Origin: Erysipelotrichaceae bacterium | GTDB lineage: Bacteria > Bacillota_I > Bacilli_A > Erysipelotrichales > Coprobacillaceae | Length of the DNA stretch: 11,084 nucleotides | Assembly: GCA_021200395.1 (NCBI GenBank) | Contig: JAJQGQ010000088.1 | Coordinates: forward strand, 19,084-30,167 | Reading direction: 5' to 3' | Part shown: positions 1 through 6,768 of the stretch, piece by piece | Numbering within the stretch: the first letter of the stretch is position 1 | Layout: the number at the start of each line of letters is the position of its first letter | The notes under the pieces: generated by a model | What the model was told of the DNA's origin: nothing | The model's database searches: none | What the model saw: only the letters and a program-made list of their open reading frames with translations | Program-made: the position numbers and the translations under genes

Positions 1-158
1 TCACATAATTGTTTGATTTTAGGATAACCACTGTTTTTTTCAATACTAGAATGAACCACTATTCTTTTAACATAATTTGGCTTGTTTTTCAACAATTCTA
101 TTGTTGGAAAAACACCCAATGTATAAGATTGTGATGCTCCTTTTTTATAAATTTTCAT
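1..158 (-). CDS. Probable TrmH/SpoU-family RNA methyltransferase, N-terminal fragment (runs off the window)
   Basis: This is the first 52 codons of a gene reading leftward out of the window, beginning MKIYKKGASQSYTLG, with no stop before the edge. The pattern of a short N-terminal strand, then LGVFPTIELL, a K-N-K-P-N-Y-V segment, IVVHSSI and a lysine-rich helix resembles the substrate-binding N-terminal domain of SpoU/TrmH-type rRNA 2'-O-methyltransferases of low-GC Bacillota. The SPOUT catalytic domain would lie outside the window, so the assignment is tentative. The ATG has an AAGGAG ribosome binding site (minus strand, about 163-169), which lies inside the end of the preceding Sel1-repeat gene. 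The two genes overlap by 14 bases, so this is the third gene of a leftward operon and is likely translationally coupled. Confidence 0.55.
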   Translation of the reverse strand, partial: MKIYKKGASQSYTLGVFPTIELLKNKPNYVKRIVVHSSIEKNSGYPKIKQLC

Positions 159-1278
159 AAGCATACTCCTTAAGTATTCTTTGATTTTCTGTTTCTATTT
201 CATAGGCTCTTCTTAAATAATACTCAAATTTTTGTATATCAGCCTTAACATACTGACCAAAACGATAAAATTGAGCCAATGTCACACAAGCAATTTGACT
301 ACCCATAGAAGCTGCCTGTTTTAAATAATGAATACCCTTTAACTTTTCTTTTTCATATACACCATGTTGTAAATAATGCAATGCAAGTTCATAAGTACAG
401 TCCCCATTATGTAGATAATAGCCATATTGAAAATATTTTTGGGCCAAATCACTATCTTTTTCAACACCTACACCTGTTTTCAAACAAGTTGCAGCTTTAT
501 AAAGGCAATTGCTTTCAAATCTCTTTGTGCCTTTATAAAAAGCCTGAAAAGCTCCTGAATAATTTCTATGATATTCTAATAAACAGCCACTATAAAAATA
601 AGCTTCACTTTCATGACTCTTTTGGAAATAAGATAAAGCTGTATCCAAATCTTTCTTATCAGTTAAACCAAACATATGAATCATCCCTAAACGCAGACAT
701 GTCAAATCATCTTCATGAGACGTATAATAAAGCATTGCTTTTTCTTTATCCGTTTCAACGCCATAACCATGTTCATACATCATTCCTAAATAGTAGGCAC
801 ATTCATGATAACCTAAACCATACAAATAAGAATAAATTTCAAAAGCCTTTTCGTAATCCTGCTTTGTTCCAAAACCGTTAAAATAACTTCTTGCCAAAAT
901 AAATAAATGCCCTAAATCACCTTGATCATAACTTTGTTTAACAAGCTGATCAATATCAGTAACGGTAAAATAATAACCTATCTCTTTAATCAATTTTTGA
1001 AATATTGCTATCATAAAAACAGCTTCTTCTTCACTAAGCGATAAACGCTTCATAACATATTCTTTATATCCACTTATATCAATATCTTCTTCAAAAATCA
1101 TCACATCAAAGATGCCTGCTTTCATACCTAAAACAACTAAATAGCACTCATCCATCAGCTGTGGTGCTTCATCATTCAAAGCTTCCTCAAAGCGATCATA
1201 ATCATAGCGAATACTATCTCCATATTCATCCATGACATTCATCACCGCTTTAACAATATCAATATCTAAAATAGCCAT
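145..1278 (-). CDS. Sel1-like repeat protein with a helical N-terminal domain
   Basis: The 377-residue protein has no signal peptide or membrane segment, so it is probably cytoplasmic. Residues about 122-360 hold a run of roughly seven Sel1-like (SLR) helix-turn-helix repeats, recognisable by blocks such as A-R-S-Y-F-N-G-F-G, YYLGMMYEHGYGV and KAATCLKTGVGV followed by D...A..Y(F/Y). SLR solenoids are protein-interaction scaffolds, so the partner and not an enzymatic reaction is the open question. Residues about 20-105 form a separate all-helical domain with the pattern RFEEALNDEAP, then KAGI, then LSLSEEEAVFMI. It looks like a short adaptor domain I have seen attached to diverse bacterial proteins, but I cannot name it. 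The start has an AAGGAT site 6-7 bases upstream. The ATG overlaps the stop of the upstream 90-aa gene by one base (TAATG), and its own stop overlaps the next gene, so all three are one operon. Confidence 0.85.
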   Translation of the reverse strand: MAILDIDIVKAVMNVMDEYGDSIRYDYDRFEEALNDEAPQLMDECYLVVLGMKAGIFDVMIFEEDIDISGYKEYVMKRLSLSEEEAVFMIAIFQKLIKEIGYYFTVTDIDQLVKQSYDQGDLGHLFILARSYFNGFGTKQDYEKAFEIYSYLYGLGYHECAYYLGMMYEHGYGVETDKEKAMLYYTSHEDDLTCLRLGMIHMFGLTDKKDLDTALSYFQKSHESEAYFYSGCLLEYHRNYSGAFQAFYKGTKRFESNCLYKAATCLKTGVGVEKDSDLAQKYFQYGYYLHNGDCTYELALHYLQHGVYEKEKLKGIHYLKQAASMGSQIACVTLAQFYRFGQYVKADIQKFEYYLRRAYEIETENQRILKEYAYENL

Positions 1279-1550
1279 TATGTATCCTTATTAATAGCAT
1301 GAACATCCGCAAGTTGTTTTTCAGCATTATTTTTTAAAGCTATAAAATGATCTTTATCAAAAGCAGCACCTTGATCAATTAAATCAATGAGTTCATTATA
1401 TTTTTCTACAACTAAAGCTAATATAGATTCTTTTATAACATAATCCATTTCATTATTGGCTTGTTGTAATAATTGATTAACAGACTTATATTGTTCCTTA
1501 AAGATAGCGTCATAATCAATCTTTGGTTTCTTTTTAGAAAATAATCCCAT
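1278..1550 (-). CDS. Small charged helical protein of unknown function
   Basis: I chose the internal ATG that gives a 90-residue protein starting MGLFSKKKPK, because it has a good AAGGAG site (minus strand, about 1559-1564) eight bases upstream. An in-frame ATG 18 codons further up (1604) has no ribosome binding site and lies upstream of the likely transcription start. The protein begins with a short hydrophobic-basic tip (GLFSKKKPK) that could touch the membrane surface. The rest is predicted helix rich in Q, N, K, D and E. There are no cysteines and no motif I recognise. It is the first gene of a leftward operon with a Sel1-repeat protein and a probable RNA methyltransferase; the one-base TAATG junction implies coupled translation with the Sel1 protein. 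A physical partnership with that scaffold is possible but unproven. Confidence 0.75.
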   Translation of the reverse strand: MGLFSKKKPKIDYDAIFKEQYKSVNQLLQQANNEMDYVIKESILALVVEKYNELIDLIDQGAAFDKDHFIALKNNAEKQLADVHAINKDT

Positions 1551-1572
1551 ATATCTCAGCTCCTTGACTAAC

Positions 1573-1578
1573 ATTATA
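1573..1578 (-). promoter_or_regulatory. Candidate -10 box of the leftward operon
   Basis: On the minus strand a perfect TATAAT lies about 23 bases upstream of the ATG at 1550, preceded by GA. The region 17 bases further up (about 1596-1601) reads TTTATT, a weak -35. Transcription would start near 1567, giving a short leader containing the AAGGAG site. Confidence 0.5.
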
Positions 1579-1623
1579 TCAAGTAATCTCAAAAAAATAA
1601 ACATTTAAATCTTATAGGACACA

Positions 1624-1652
1624 TTCTCAATAAAAAGAAAATATGCTATAAT
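1624..1652 (+). promoter_or_regulatory. Promoter of the four-gene plus-strand operon
   Basis: TTCTCA (1624-1629) is a partial -35 box, followed by exactly 17 bases and a perfect extended -10, TGC-TATAAT (1644-1652). The predicted start of transcription, near 1658-1660, falls almost on the AAAGGAG ribosome binding site (1659-1665), so the leader would be only about 12-14 bases long. The heptamer TTCTCAA occurs at 1624-1630 and again at 1654-1660, exactly 30 bases apart. Confidence 0.7.
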
Positions 1653-1671
1653 TTTCTCAAAGGAGAATATG

Positions 1672-2304
1672 ATGGATAAGAAACAATTATATGAATTATT
1701 TGGTATAGAAACAACCAATGAATTAATGAAAAACTTACAAAATGAAAATAATTATTATCATAAACATAAAAAGTATGAAGAAGAAACATCAATTGAACAA
1801 TATAGTTTAGATTTAAAAAAACGTGGTATTGATTTTACTGAAGAGAATGTTTTAGCATTATATGAAAAGATGCAAGATGTTCAAGCACTTTGGGCCTATT
1901 ATTATCAAAAAGATGAACGCAAATGGATGAATATTGATGATCAACCACATCTTCCTTTTAATTCTGATTCGTTATTTACTTATATTAAAAGAATTGTTGA
2001 AAAACATTATAATATTTTTGATTCCATGGATATTTATTACATTACTCAAAATATGATAGATTTAGTTGACTGTCCTAAAAAAGACTTTCAACAAACATTT
2101 ATGCATCATCTTATCATCCTTACAAATTATGCTAATATCTACGATATCCATGAATTAAGTATATTAATACCTGATTTTGATATGAATATACTTATGAAAC
2201 AATATATAAAACGCTGTCATAATCGTAATAATGACTTTAAAGAAATGATGAAAAGATTTTATGCAACATTCAATGATGCTGATAGATCAATATATAAAGT
2301 ATAG
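1672..2304 (+). CDS. Conserved-looking hypothetical protein, first gene of the GH13/rRNA-modification operon
   Basis: Two adjacent ATG codons (1669, 1672) are possible starts. The second is preferred because it sits six bases after AAAGGAG; the first would leave only three. The 210-residue product is soluble, helical, very rich in Y, N, K and D, and has no transmembrane segment or signal peptide. It contains an N-terminal stretch DKKQLYELFGIETTNELM that looks like a short helix-turn-helix-like or adaptor helix pair, and a C-terminal half of repeated amphipathic helices (around HHLIILTNYANIYDIHELS). I recognise no catalytic motif and do not know its function. Its TAG stop overlaps the AGGAGG site of the downstream GH13 gene, with 11 bases between stop and start, so the two are cotranscribed and probably coupled. 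Confidence 0.8.
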   Translation: MDKKQLYELFGIETTNELMKNLQNENNYYHKHKKYEEETSIEQYSLDLKKRGIDFTEENVLALYEKMQDVQALWAYYYQKDERKWMNIDDQPHLPFNSDSLFTYIKRIVEKHYNIFDSMDIYYITQNMIDLVDCPKKDFQQTFMHHLIILTNYANIYDIHELSILIPDFDMNILMKQYIKRCHNRNNDFKEMMKRFYATFNDADRSIYKV

Positions 2305-2315
2305 GAGGAATATCA

Positions 2316-4481
2316 ATGAATGAATGGTGGAAAAAAGAAATAGTTTATCAAATATATCCTAAAAGTTTCTATGATAGTAATAATGATGGTATTGGTGATA
2401 TTCAAGGAATTATTCAAAAATTAGATTATTTGAGTGATTTAGGAATTACTATGCTTTGGATATGTCCAATATATAAGTCACCTATGGATGATAATGGTTA
2501 TGATATATCTGATTATTATGATATTAATGAAGAATTTGGTACTATGGATGATGTTGATGAGCTTATTAGTGAAGCTAAAAAAAGAAATATTAAGATTATT
2601 ATGGATTTGGTTATTAATCATACTTCTGATGAGCATCCTTGGTTTGTAGAAGCTATTCATAATCCTCATAGTCCTAAGCATGATTATTATATATTTAAAG
2701 AAGGAAAAGAAAGACCTAATAATTGGCGTAGTGTTTTTGGTGGTTCAGTTTGGCAAAAAGTTGAAGGTAGAGATGAATATTATTTTCATTCATTTTCTAA
2801 GAAGCAACCTGATCTCAATTGGGAAAATGAAGATTTAAGAAAAGAATTATATCAAATGATTAATTGGTGGTTGGATAAGGGAATTGCTGGTTTTAGAGTA
2901 GACGCGATTAATTTTATTAAGAAGGATCAAAGTTATCAAAATGGTGAAGTTGATGGTCATGATGACTTAAGTGCATGTTTTCCATTTACTAGAAATCAGC
3001 CTGGTATTGAAGTCTTTTTTAAGGAATTAAAGGAAGAGACATTTAAAAAATATAACTGTATGACAGTAGCTGAAGCTGTTGGTTTTAAATATCCTGATTT
3101 AGGTATTTTTATTGGTGAAGATGGATGTTTTTCTATGATGTTTGATTTTAATTATTGTAATTTTGATATTAATGAAGATGAAGAATGGTTTGCAAGACAA
3201 GATTGGACAATCAAAGAGTTTAGAGATTTGTTGTTTACAAGTCAAAAAGAAGTACAAAAGTTAGGATGGATTGCTTCTTTTCTAGAAAATCATGATCAGC
3301 CGCGTTCCATTGATAAGTTTATTAATAAAGAAAATCATAACTATTATTCAAAGACCATGTTGGCAGGAATGTTTTTTTATTTAAGAGGTACGCCTTTTAT
3401 TTATCAAGGTGAAGAGATTGGTATGGAGAATTTTGTAAGAGATAGTTTAGATGATTTTGATGATATTAGTTCTCATAGTCAATATCAACGTGCTATTGAA
3501 GAAGGTTTTAGTCATGAAGAGGCTTTACATTTTTTAAATCAGCGTAGTCGTGATAATGCCCGTGTACCAATGCAATGGGATAATACAAAGAATGCTGGTT
3601 TTAGTCAACATGAACCTTGGTTAAAGATGTGTGGAAATCAAGACATCATTAATGTTGAAAGTCAAATAGATGATCCTTATTCTATTTATAGTTTTTATAA
3701 GAAAATGATTGATATACGTAAAAATGAGGATACTCTTATTTATGGTGATTTTAAAGCTATTGAAGATATTGATAATCATATTGTTGCTTATCAACGTATA
3801 TACAATAATGAAACAATAACATGTTTATGTAACTTTTCTAATGAGATAATCAAAATACCTTATATATCAGGTGAAATATTACTCAACAACTATGATACAT
3901 ATGTATTAAAGCAATTACAACCTTATCAGTTTGTGATGATTAAAGGAGTAAAAACTCATGATTATTTTATGAATAGCTCTCGATTGGGTTTTTCACTTTG
4001 GAAAGATAATGATATAAAACTTATGATATCTTTATATGGACAAAAAGATGTATCACAATTTATAAGTGCTAATGGTATTTTTACAAATGATCAAATAAAG
4101 GATAGATTAAATACAGAAATAAACAATTATCATCAATATCATGTTCAATATTATCCTTTATTTTCACTGATTGATCATAGTTTTATTGGCTGTTGTGGTT
4201 TAAGACCAACAGATGAAGATAATATCTATGAAATAGGTTTTCATATAAAGAAAGAATGTAGACATCAAGGTTTTGCCGCTGAAGCAGCTAAAAAAGTGAT
4301 TGATTATGCCTTTACATCTTTAAATATCACCAAGATTATCGTTGGCCATCATCCTGACAATATAGCTTCTAAAGCACTTATCTCTAATCTTAATTTTCAA
4401 TACATAGAAGATAAGTATTATGAACCTACTGGTCTTAACCATCCAACCTATGAATTAAGAAAGGATGATTTCTATGCATAA
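2316..4481 (+). CDS. GH13 alpha-glucosidase (MalL/oligo-1,6-glucosidase type) fused to a C-terminal GNAT acetyltransferase
   Basis: Residues 1-475 are a complete GH13 TIM barrel: N-terminal EWWKKEIVYQIYPKSFYD, a calcium-loop motif D-x-N-x-D-G-x-G-D (20-28), region I DLVINH (97-102), QPDLNW (164-169), nucleophile D196 in GFRVDAI, acid/base E253 in TVAEAVG, and transition-state D327 in ENHDQPR. Residues about 476-543 are the usual C-terminal beta domain. Such enzymes hydrolyse short alpha-glucosides in the cytoplasm, and no signal peptide is present. Ala197 after the nucleophile, where alpha-1,6-specific relatives usually have Val, hints at alpha-1,4 or mixed specificity (inference). Related enzymes normally end near residue 543. 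Here residues about 552-716 add a GNAT domain of RimJ/RimL type, starting SSRLGFSLW and carrying the acetyl-CoA loop RHQGFAAEA (649-657). Start is set by AGGAGG seven bases upstream. The gene overlaps rlmA by eight bases. Confidence 0.93.
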   Translation: MNEWWKKEIVYQIYPKSFYDSNNDGIGDIQGIIQKLDYLSDLGITMLWICPIYKSPMDDNGYDISDYYDINEEFGTMDDVDELISEAKKRNIKIIMDLVINHTSDEHPWFVEAIHNPHSPKHDYYIFKEGKERPNNWRSVFGGSVWQKVEGRDEYYFHSFSKKQPDLNWENEDLRKELYQMINWWLDKGIAGFRVDAINFIKKDQSYQNGEVDGHDDLSACFPFTRNQPGIEVFFKELKEETFKKYNCMTVAEAVGFKYPDLGIFIGEDGCFSMMFDFNYCNFDINEDEEWFARQDWTIKEFRDLLFTSQKEVQKLGWIASFLENHDQPRSIDKFINKENHNYYSKTMLAGMFFYLRGTPFIYQGEEIGMENFVRDSLDDFDDISSHSQYQRAIEEGFSHEEALHFLNQRSRDNARVPMQWDNTKNAGFSQHEPWLKMCGNQDIINVESQIDDPYSIYSFYKKMIDIRKNEDTLIYGDFKAIEDIDNHIVAYQRIYNNETITCLCNFSNEIIKIPYISGEILLNNYDTYVLKQLQPYQFVMIKGVKTHDYFMNSSRLGFSLWKDNDIKLMISLYGQKDVSQFISANGIFTNDQIKDRLNTEINNYHQYHVQYYPLFSLIDHSFIGCCGLRPTDEDNIYEIGFHIKKECRHQGFAAEAAKKVIDYAFTSLNITKIIVGHHPDNIASKALISNLNFQYIEDKYYEPTGLNHPTYELRKDDFYA

Positions 4482-5277
4482 ACTTGCTTGTCCTAAATGT
4501 CATGAAGCACTCTATTTAGATGGTAAAACATATAAATGTATCAATCGACATAGCTATGACATTGCTAAGAATCAATATATTAATCTTTTATTAAATCCTG
4601 ATAAAGCAACGAATTTACCAGGAGATAATAAAGATAGTCTACTATGTCGTAGAGCTCATCTTAATCAAGGTTATTATGATGGTATTATTAGTGAAGTTAT
4701 CAATTACATCAAAGAGCATCATAAAGATTCTATGCAGATATTAGATTTGGGTTGTGGTGAAGGTTATTATACAACAAAGATTAAAGAAAGTTTTGAGGAT
4801 GCAACAGTCTATGGTTTGGATATATCAAAAGTGGGTATTCAGCTGGCAACAAAGTATCGTAAGGATATATATTGGTTAGTAGCTAATAGTAAGAATATTC
4901 CAATTTGTGATCATTCATTAGATGTGATAACTGCGTTATTTACAGTCGTTAATGCTGATGAAATTAAAAGATGTCTTAAAGATAATGGCTATATGATTCA
5001 TGTCACAGCTAATAATAGGCATTTAATAGAATTTAAGGAACTTATCTATGATGAAGTAAAAGTAAAGTCTGATGAACATATACGCTTACCTTTTAAAGTG
5101 ATTGATAGTTATGATTATCAAGAAAAGATTCATTTAAAAAATAGGGAAGATACTTTAAATCTATTAAAAATGACACCTCATTATTATCATATTAAAAAGG
5201 AGAAACGTTCTGTCTTAGATACTTTAGAGGATTTTGATGTATCGATAGATATACGTATTACAATTTATGCAATATAA
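4474..5277 (+). CDS. rlmA: 23S rRNA (guanine-N1)-methyltransferase, RlmA family
   Basis: RlmA-type enzymes use S-adenosylmethionine to methylate N1 of a guanine in 23S rRNA (G745 or G748 by E. coli numbering, depending on subgroup; the sequence does not tell me which). From the chosen start the protein has 267 residues. It has an N-terminal zinc ribbon with C6, C9, C22 and H26 (CPKC...C...H), then the family block HSYDIAKNQYINLLL and GDNKDSLLCRRAHLNQGYYD, SAM motif I ILDLGCGEGYYT (89-100), and C-terminal MTPHYYH. ATG 4474 is preferred over ATG 4465 because the earlier one lies inside the AAGGATG ribosome binding site, which is well placed eight bases before 4474. It overlaps the GH13-GNAT gene by eight bases and the following pseudouridine synthase by eleven. 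Confidence 0.92.
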   Translation: MHKLACPKCHEALYLDGKTYKCINRHSYDIAKNQYINLLLNPDKATNLPGDNKDSLLCRRAHLNQGYYDGIISEVINYIKEHHKDSMQILDLGCGEGYYTTKIKESFEDATVYGLDISKVGIQLATKYRKDIYWLVANSKNIPICDHSLDVITALFTVVNADEIKRCLKDNGYMIHVTANNRHLIEFKELIYDEVKVKSDEHIRLPFKVIDSYDYQEKIHLKNREDTLNLLKMTPHYYHIKKEKRSVLDTLEDFDVSIDIRITIYAI

Positions 5278-6166
5278 AGTTCATTATCCCTATTTAACAC
5301 TTGTTATTGATAAACCTCAATCTATTGAAGACTTATTCAAAGAATTTCATTTATCTAAAAAAACTATTCATCTATTAAAACAAAATAAAGATTATACACT
5401 TAATAATCGCTATGTATCAGCTTCTAGTATTATGCTTAAAGGGGATAAATTAACTCTATTAGCTTATCAAAAGGATGATGGTATGTATGCCCCATTATAT
5501 AAAGATTTAGATATTATATATGAAGATGACTTTTTATTGATTGTGAATAAACCAGCTTTTATTAATGTTTTTCCTTCTTCTAAGGATGAAGTGAATTCAT
5601 TATCCAACATAGTATCAGCTTATTATCAGCAATGTGGACTTGATATACCTGTTAGATTTATTCATCGTTTAGATTATGAAACAAGTGGTTTAGTGATTTA
5701 TTGTAAATGTCGTTTTATTCAACCATTATTAGATTATCAATTATCTATGAAAGAAATCAAAAGAAATTATCTTGCTATTGTTGAAGGAACGTTAAATGAT
5801 TATAAGGAACACATGATTCATCAATCTATAGGCAGAGATAGGCATCATAATCAACGTATGGTCATATCTTCTTCTGGAAAAGATGCTATAACTTATTATC
5901 AATGTATTTCTTTTCATAATGGTTTATCATTATTAAATTGTCGTTTAGAGAGTGGTCGAAAGCATCAGATAAGAGTCCATTTAGCTTCTGTTGGCTTACC
6001 TATATTAGGTGATGAATTATATGGAAAACCATCAACTTTAATCAATAGACAAGCTTTACATGCTTATCAACTACAATTAATACATCCCATCACTAAAGAA
6101 AAAATGACGATAGTAAGTCCACTACCTCAAGATATGCAAAAAATAATAGACGATTCTACTTTGTAG
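5267..6166 (+). CDS. RluA-family rRNA/tRNA pseudouridine synthase
   Basis: The enzyme isomerises uridine to pseudouridine in structured RNA. The 299-residue product has a short S4-like N-terminal region (about 15-65), the strand YEDDFLLIVNKPAFINVFPS (85-104), the catalytic motif HRLDYETSGLVIY with nucleophile D136, and the C-terminal RLESGRKHQIRVHLASVGLPI..D..YG block typical of the RluC/RluD branch. The target base cannot be read from sequence. The ATG lies inside the end of rlmA (11-base overlap), and I see no Shine-Dalgarno sequence in front of it, so translation probably depends on termination-reinitiation from rlmA. Together with rlmA it makes an rRNA-modification pair at the end of the operon. 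Its TAG stop lies inside a terminator hairpin shared with the converging gene. Confidence 0.92.
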   Translation: MQYKVHYPYLTLVIDKPQSIEDLFKEFHLSKKTIHLLKQNKDYTLNNRYVSASSIMLKGDKLTLLAYQKDDGMYAPLYKDLDIIYEDDFLLIVNKPAFINVFPSSKDEVNSLSNIVSAYYQQCGLDIPVRFIHRLDYETSGLVIYCKCRFIQPLLDYQLSMKEIKRNYLAIVEGTLNDYKEHMIHQSIGRDRHHNQRMVISSSGKDAITYYQCISFHNGLSLLNCRLESGRKHQIRVHLASVGLPILGDELYGKPSTLINRQALHAYQLQLIHPITKEKMTIVSPLPQDMQKIIDDSTL

Positions 6167-6174
6167 GATCGTCT
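6148..6174. terminator. Bidirectional terminator hairpin overlapping both converging stop codons
   Basis: AGACGATTCTA (6148-6158) pairs with TAGGATCGTCT (6164-6174), giving 10 Watson-Crick pairs plus one T-G, around the loop CTTTG. On the minus strand the stem is followed by TATTATTTTTT, and on the plus strand by a weaker TTTCATT, so termination should be stronger leftward. Both stop codons are TAG and both lie in the stem (plus 6164-6166; minus 6156-6158). Confidence 0.8.
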
Positions 6175-6728
6175 TTCATTCTAACCATTTTAAATACATT
6201 ATAAGGACAAATATCAAAAAGAATATGAGCATCAATCAATCTTCTAACTCCACAATCAGAAAAAATAATCTGATTTTCATGATAACCAGTAATACAAATC
6301 CAATGCCAATTGTCATCCTCTAATTCTTTAGCTCTATGATGTAAAATCAACATGCCTACAGGATGCCCTTCATCAATACTTTGTTGAACAAAAGTATACG
6401 CTTGTTTAAAATTTTTAGATTTCTTTTGATATATAGGTTTTAATTGTATATGATCATCACTCATCCTTTTAGAAAAAGTATTGCCAAACTTCTTTAAGTA
6501 AGGATAACCCATATAACCAGGTTCCATTAAAGAAAACATTTCTTCCATAATAGGTAAAAATTCTTCTAATTTATAATGATTATGATGATGATAATAACCA
6601 TAAAGATTACTTCCTAATACACTCGCGCAACCAGCTCTTTGTGCCCAAATATCTGCAAACCAATCCTGATTACCACCATATCCTATAACTTCATCACAAT
6701 CATAAATAATAGGTATATCTAATTCCAT
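6156..6728 (-). CDS. Putative papain-like (C39-type fold) cysteine peptidase or related protein
   Basis: The 190-residue protein has no signal peptide or membrane segment, so it is probably cytoplasmic. A catalytic Cys-His-Asp arrangement can be proposed: C34 in QRAGCASVLGS at the start of a helix, H142 in NWHWICITGY, and D158 in IIFSDCG. The spacing and the HW-hydrophobic-TGY-(8-10 residues)-(S/N)D pattern are those of C39/papain-like peptidases, with Q30 or Q21 as the possible oxyanion residue. The substrate is unknown; a transferase or inactive relative is also possible. A histidine-rich tract YYHHHNHY (45-52) follows the Cys helix. The start has GAGGAA five bases upstream. The gene lies just after an intrinsic terminator of the EIIB-like gene, so its expression probably depends on read-through; I found no convincing separate promoter. 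Its 3' end overlaps the pseudouridine synthase gene by 11 bases. Confidence 0.72.
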   Translation of the reverse strand: MELDIPIIYDCDEVIGYGGNQDWFADIWAQRAGCASVLGSNLYGYYHHHNHYKLEEFLPIMEEMFSLMEPGYMGYPYLKKFGNTFSKRMSDDHIQLKPIYQKKSKNFKQAYTFVQQSIDEGHPVGMLILHHRAKELEDDNWHWICITGYHENQIIFSDCGVRRLIDAHILFDICPYNVFKMVRMKDDPTK

Positions 6729-6740
6729 ATTATTTCCTCA

Positions 6741-6768
6741 CAAAAAAGCAATACTACAAGTATTGCTT
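6741..6768 (-). terminator. Intrinsic terminator between the EIIB-like and C39-like genes
   Basis: On the minus strand a perfect 9-bp stem, AAGCAATAC/GTATTGCTT with loop TTGTA, runs straight into a T tract (TTTTTTTTG counting the stem end). The TAG stop of the EIIB-like gene lies at the loop/stem border. Only about two bases separate the T tract from the GAGGAA ribosome binding site of the next gene on the same strand. Confidence 0.8.

Noticed and set aside
381..881. 166-codon open frame on the plus strand
   Set aside because: It lies fully antisense to the Sel1-repeat gene, has no ribosome binding site of note, and its His/Asn/Tyr-rich product is what reverse reading of an AT-rich gene gives.
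1551..1604. Eighteen-codon N-terminal extension of the 90-aa protein
   Set aside because: The upstream ATG lacks a ribosome binding site and lies before the likely -10 box, so it would not be in the transcript.
2478..2681. 67-codon open frame on the minus strand
   Set aside because: It is antisense to the catalytic core of the GH13 gene; the Ile/Asn-rich product is an artefact of GAT/AAT codons read backwards.
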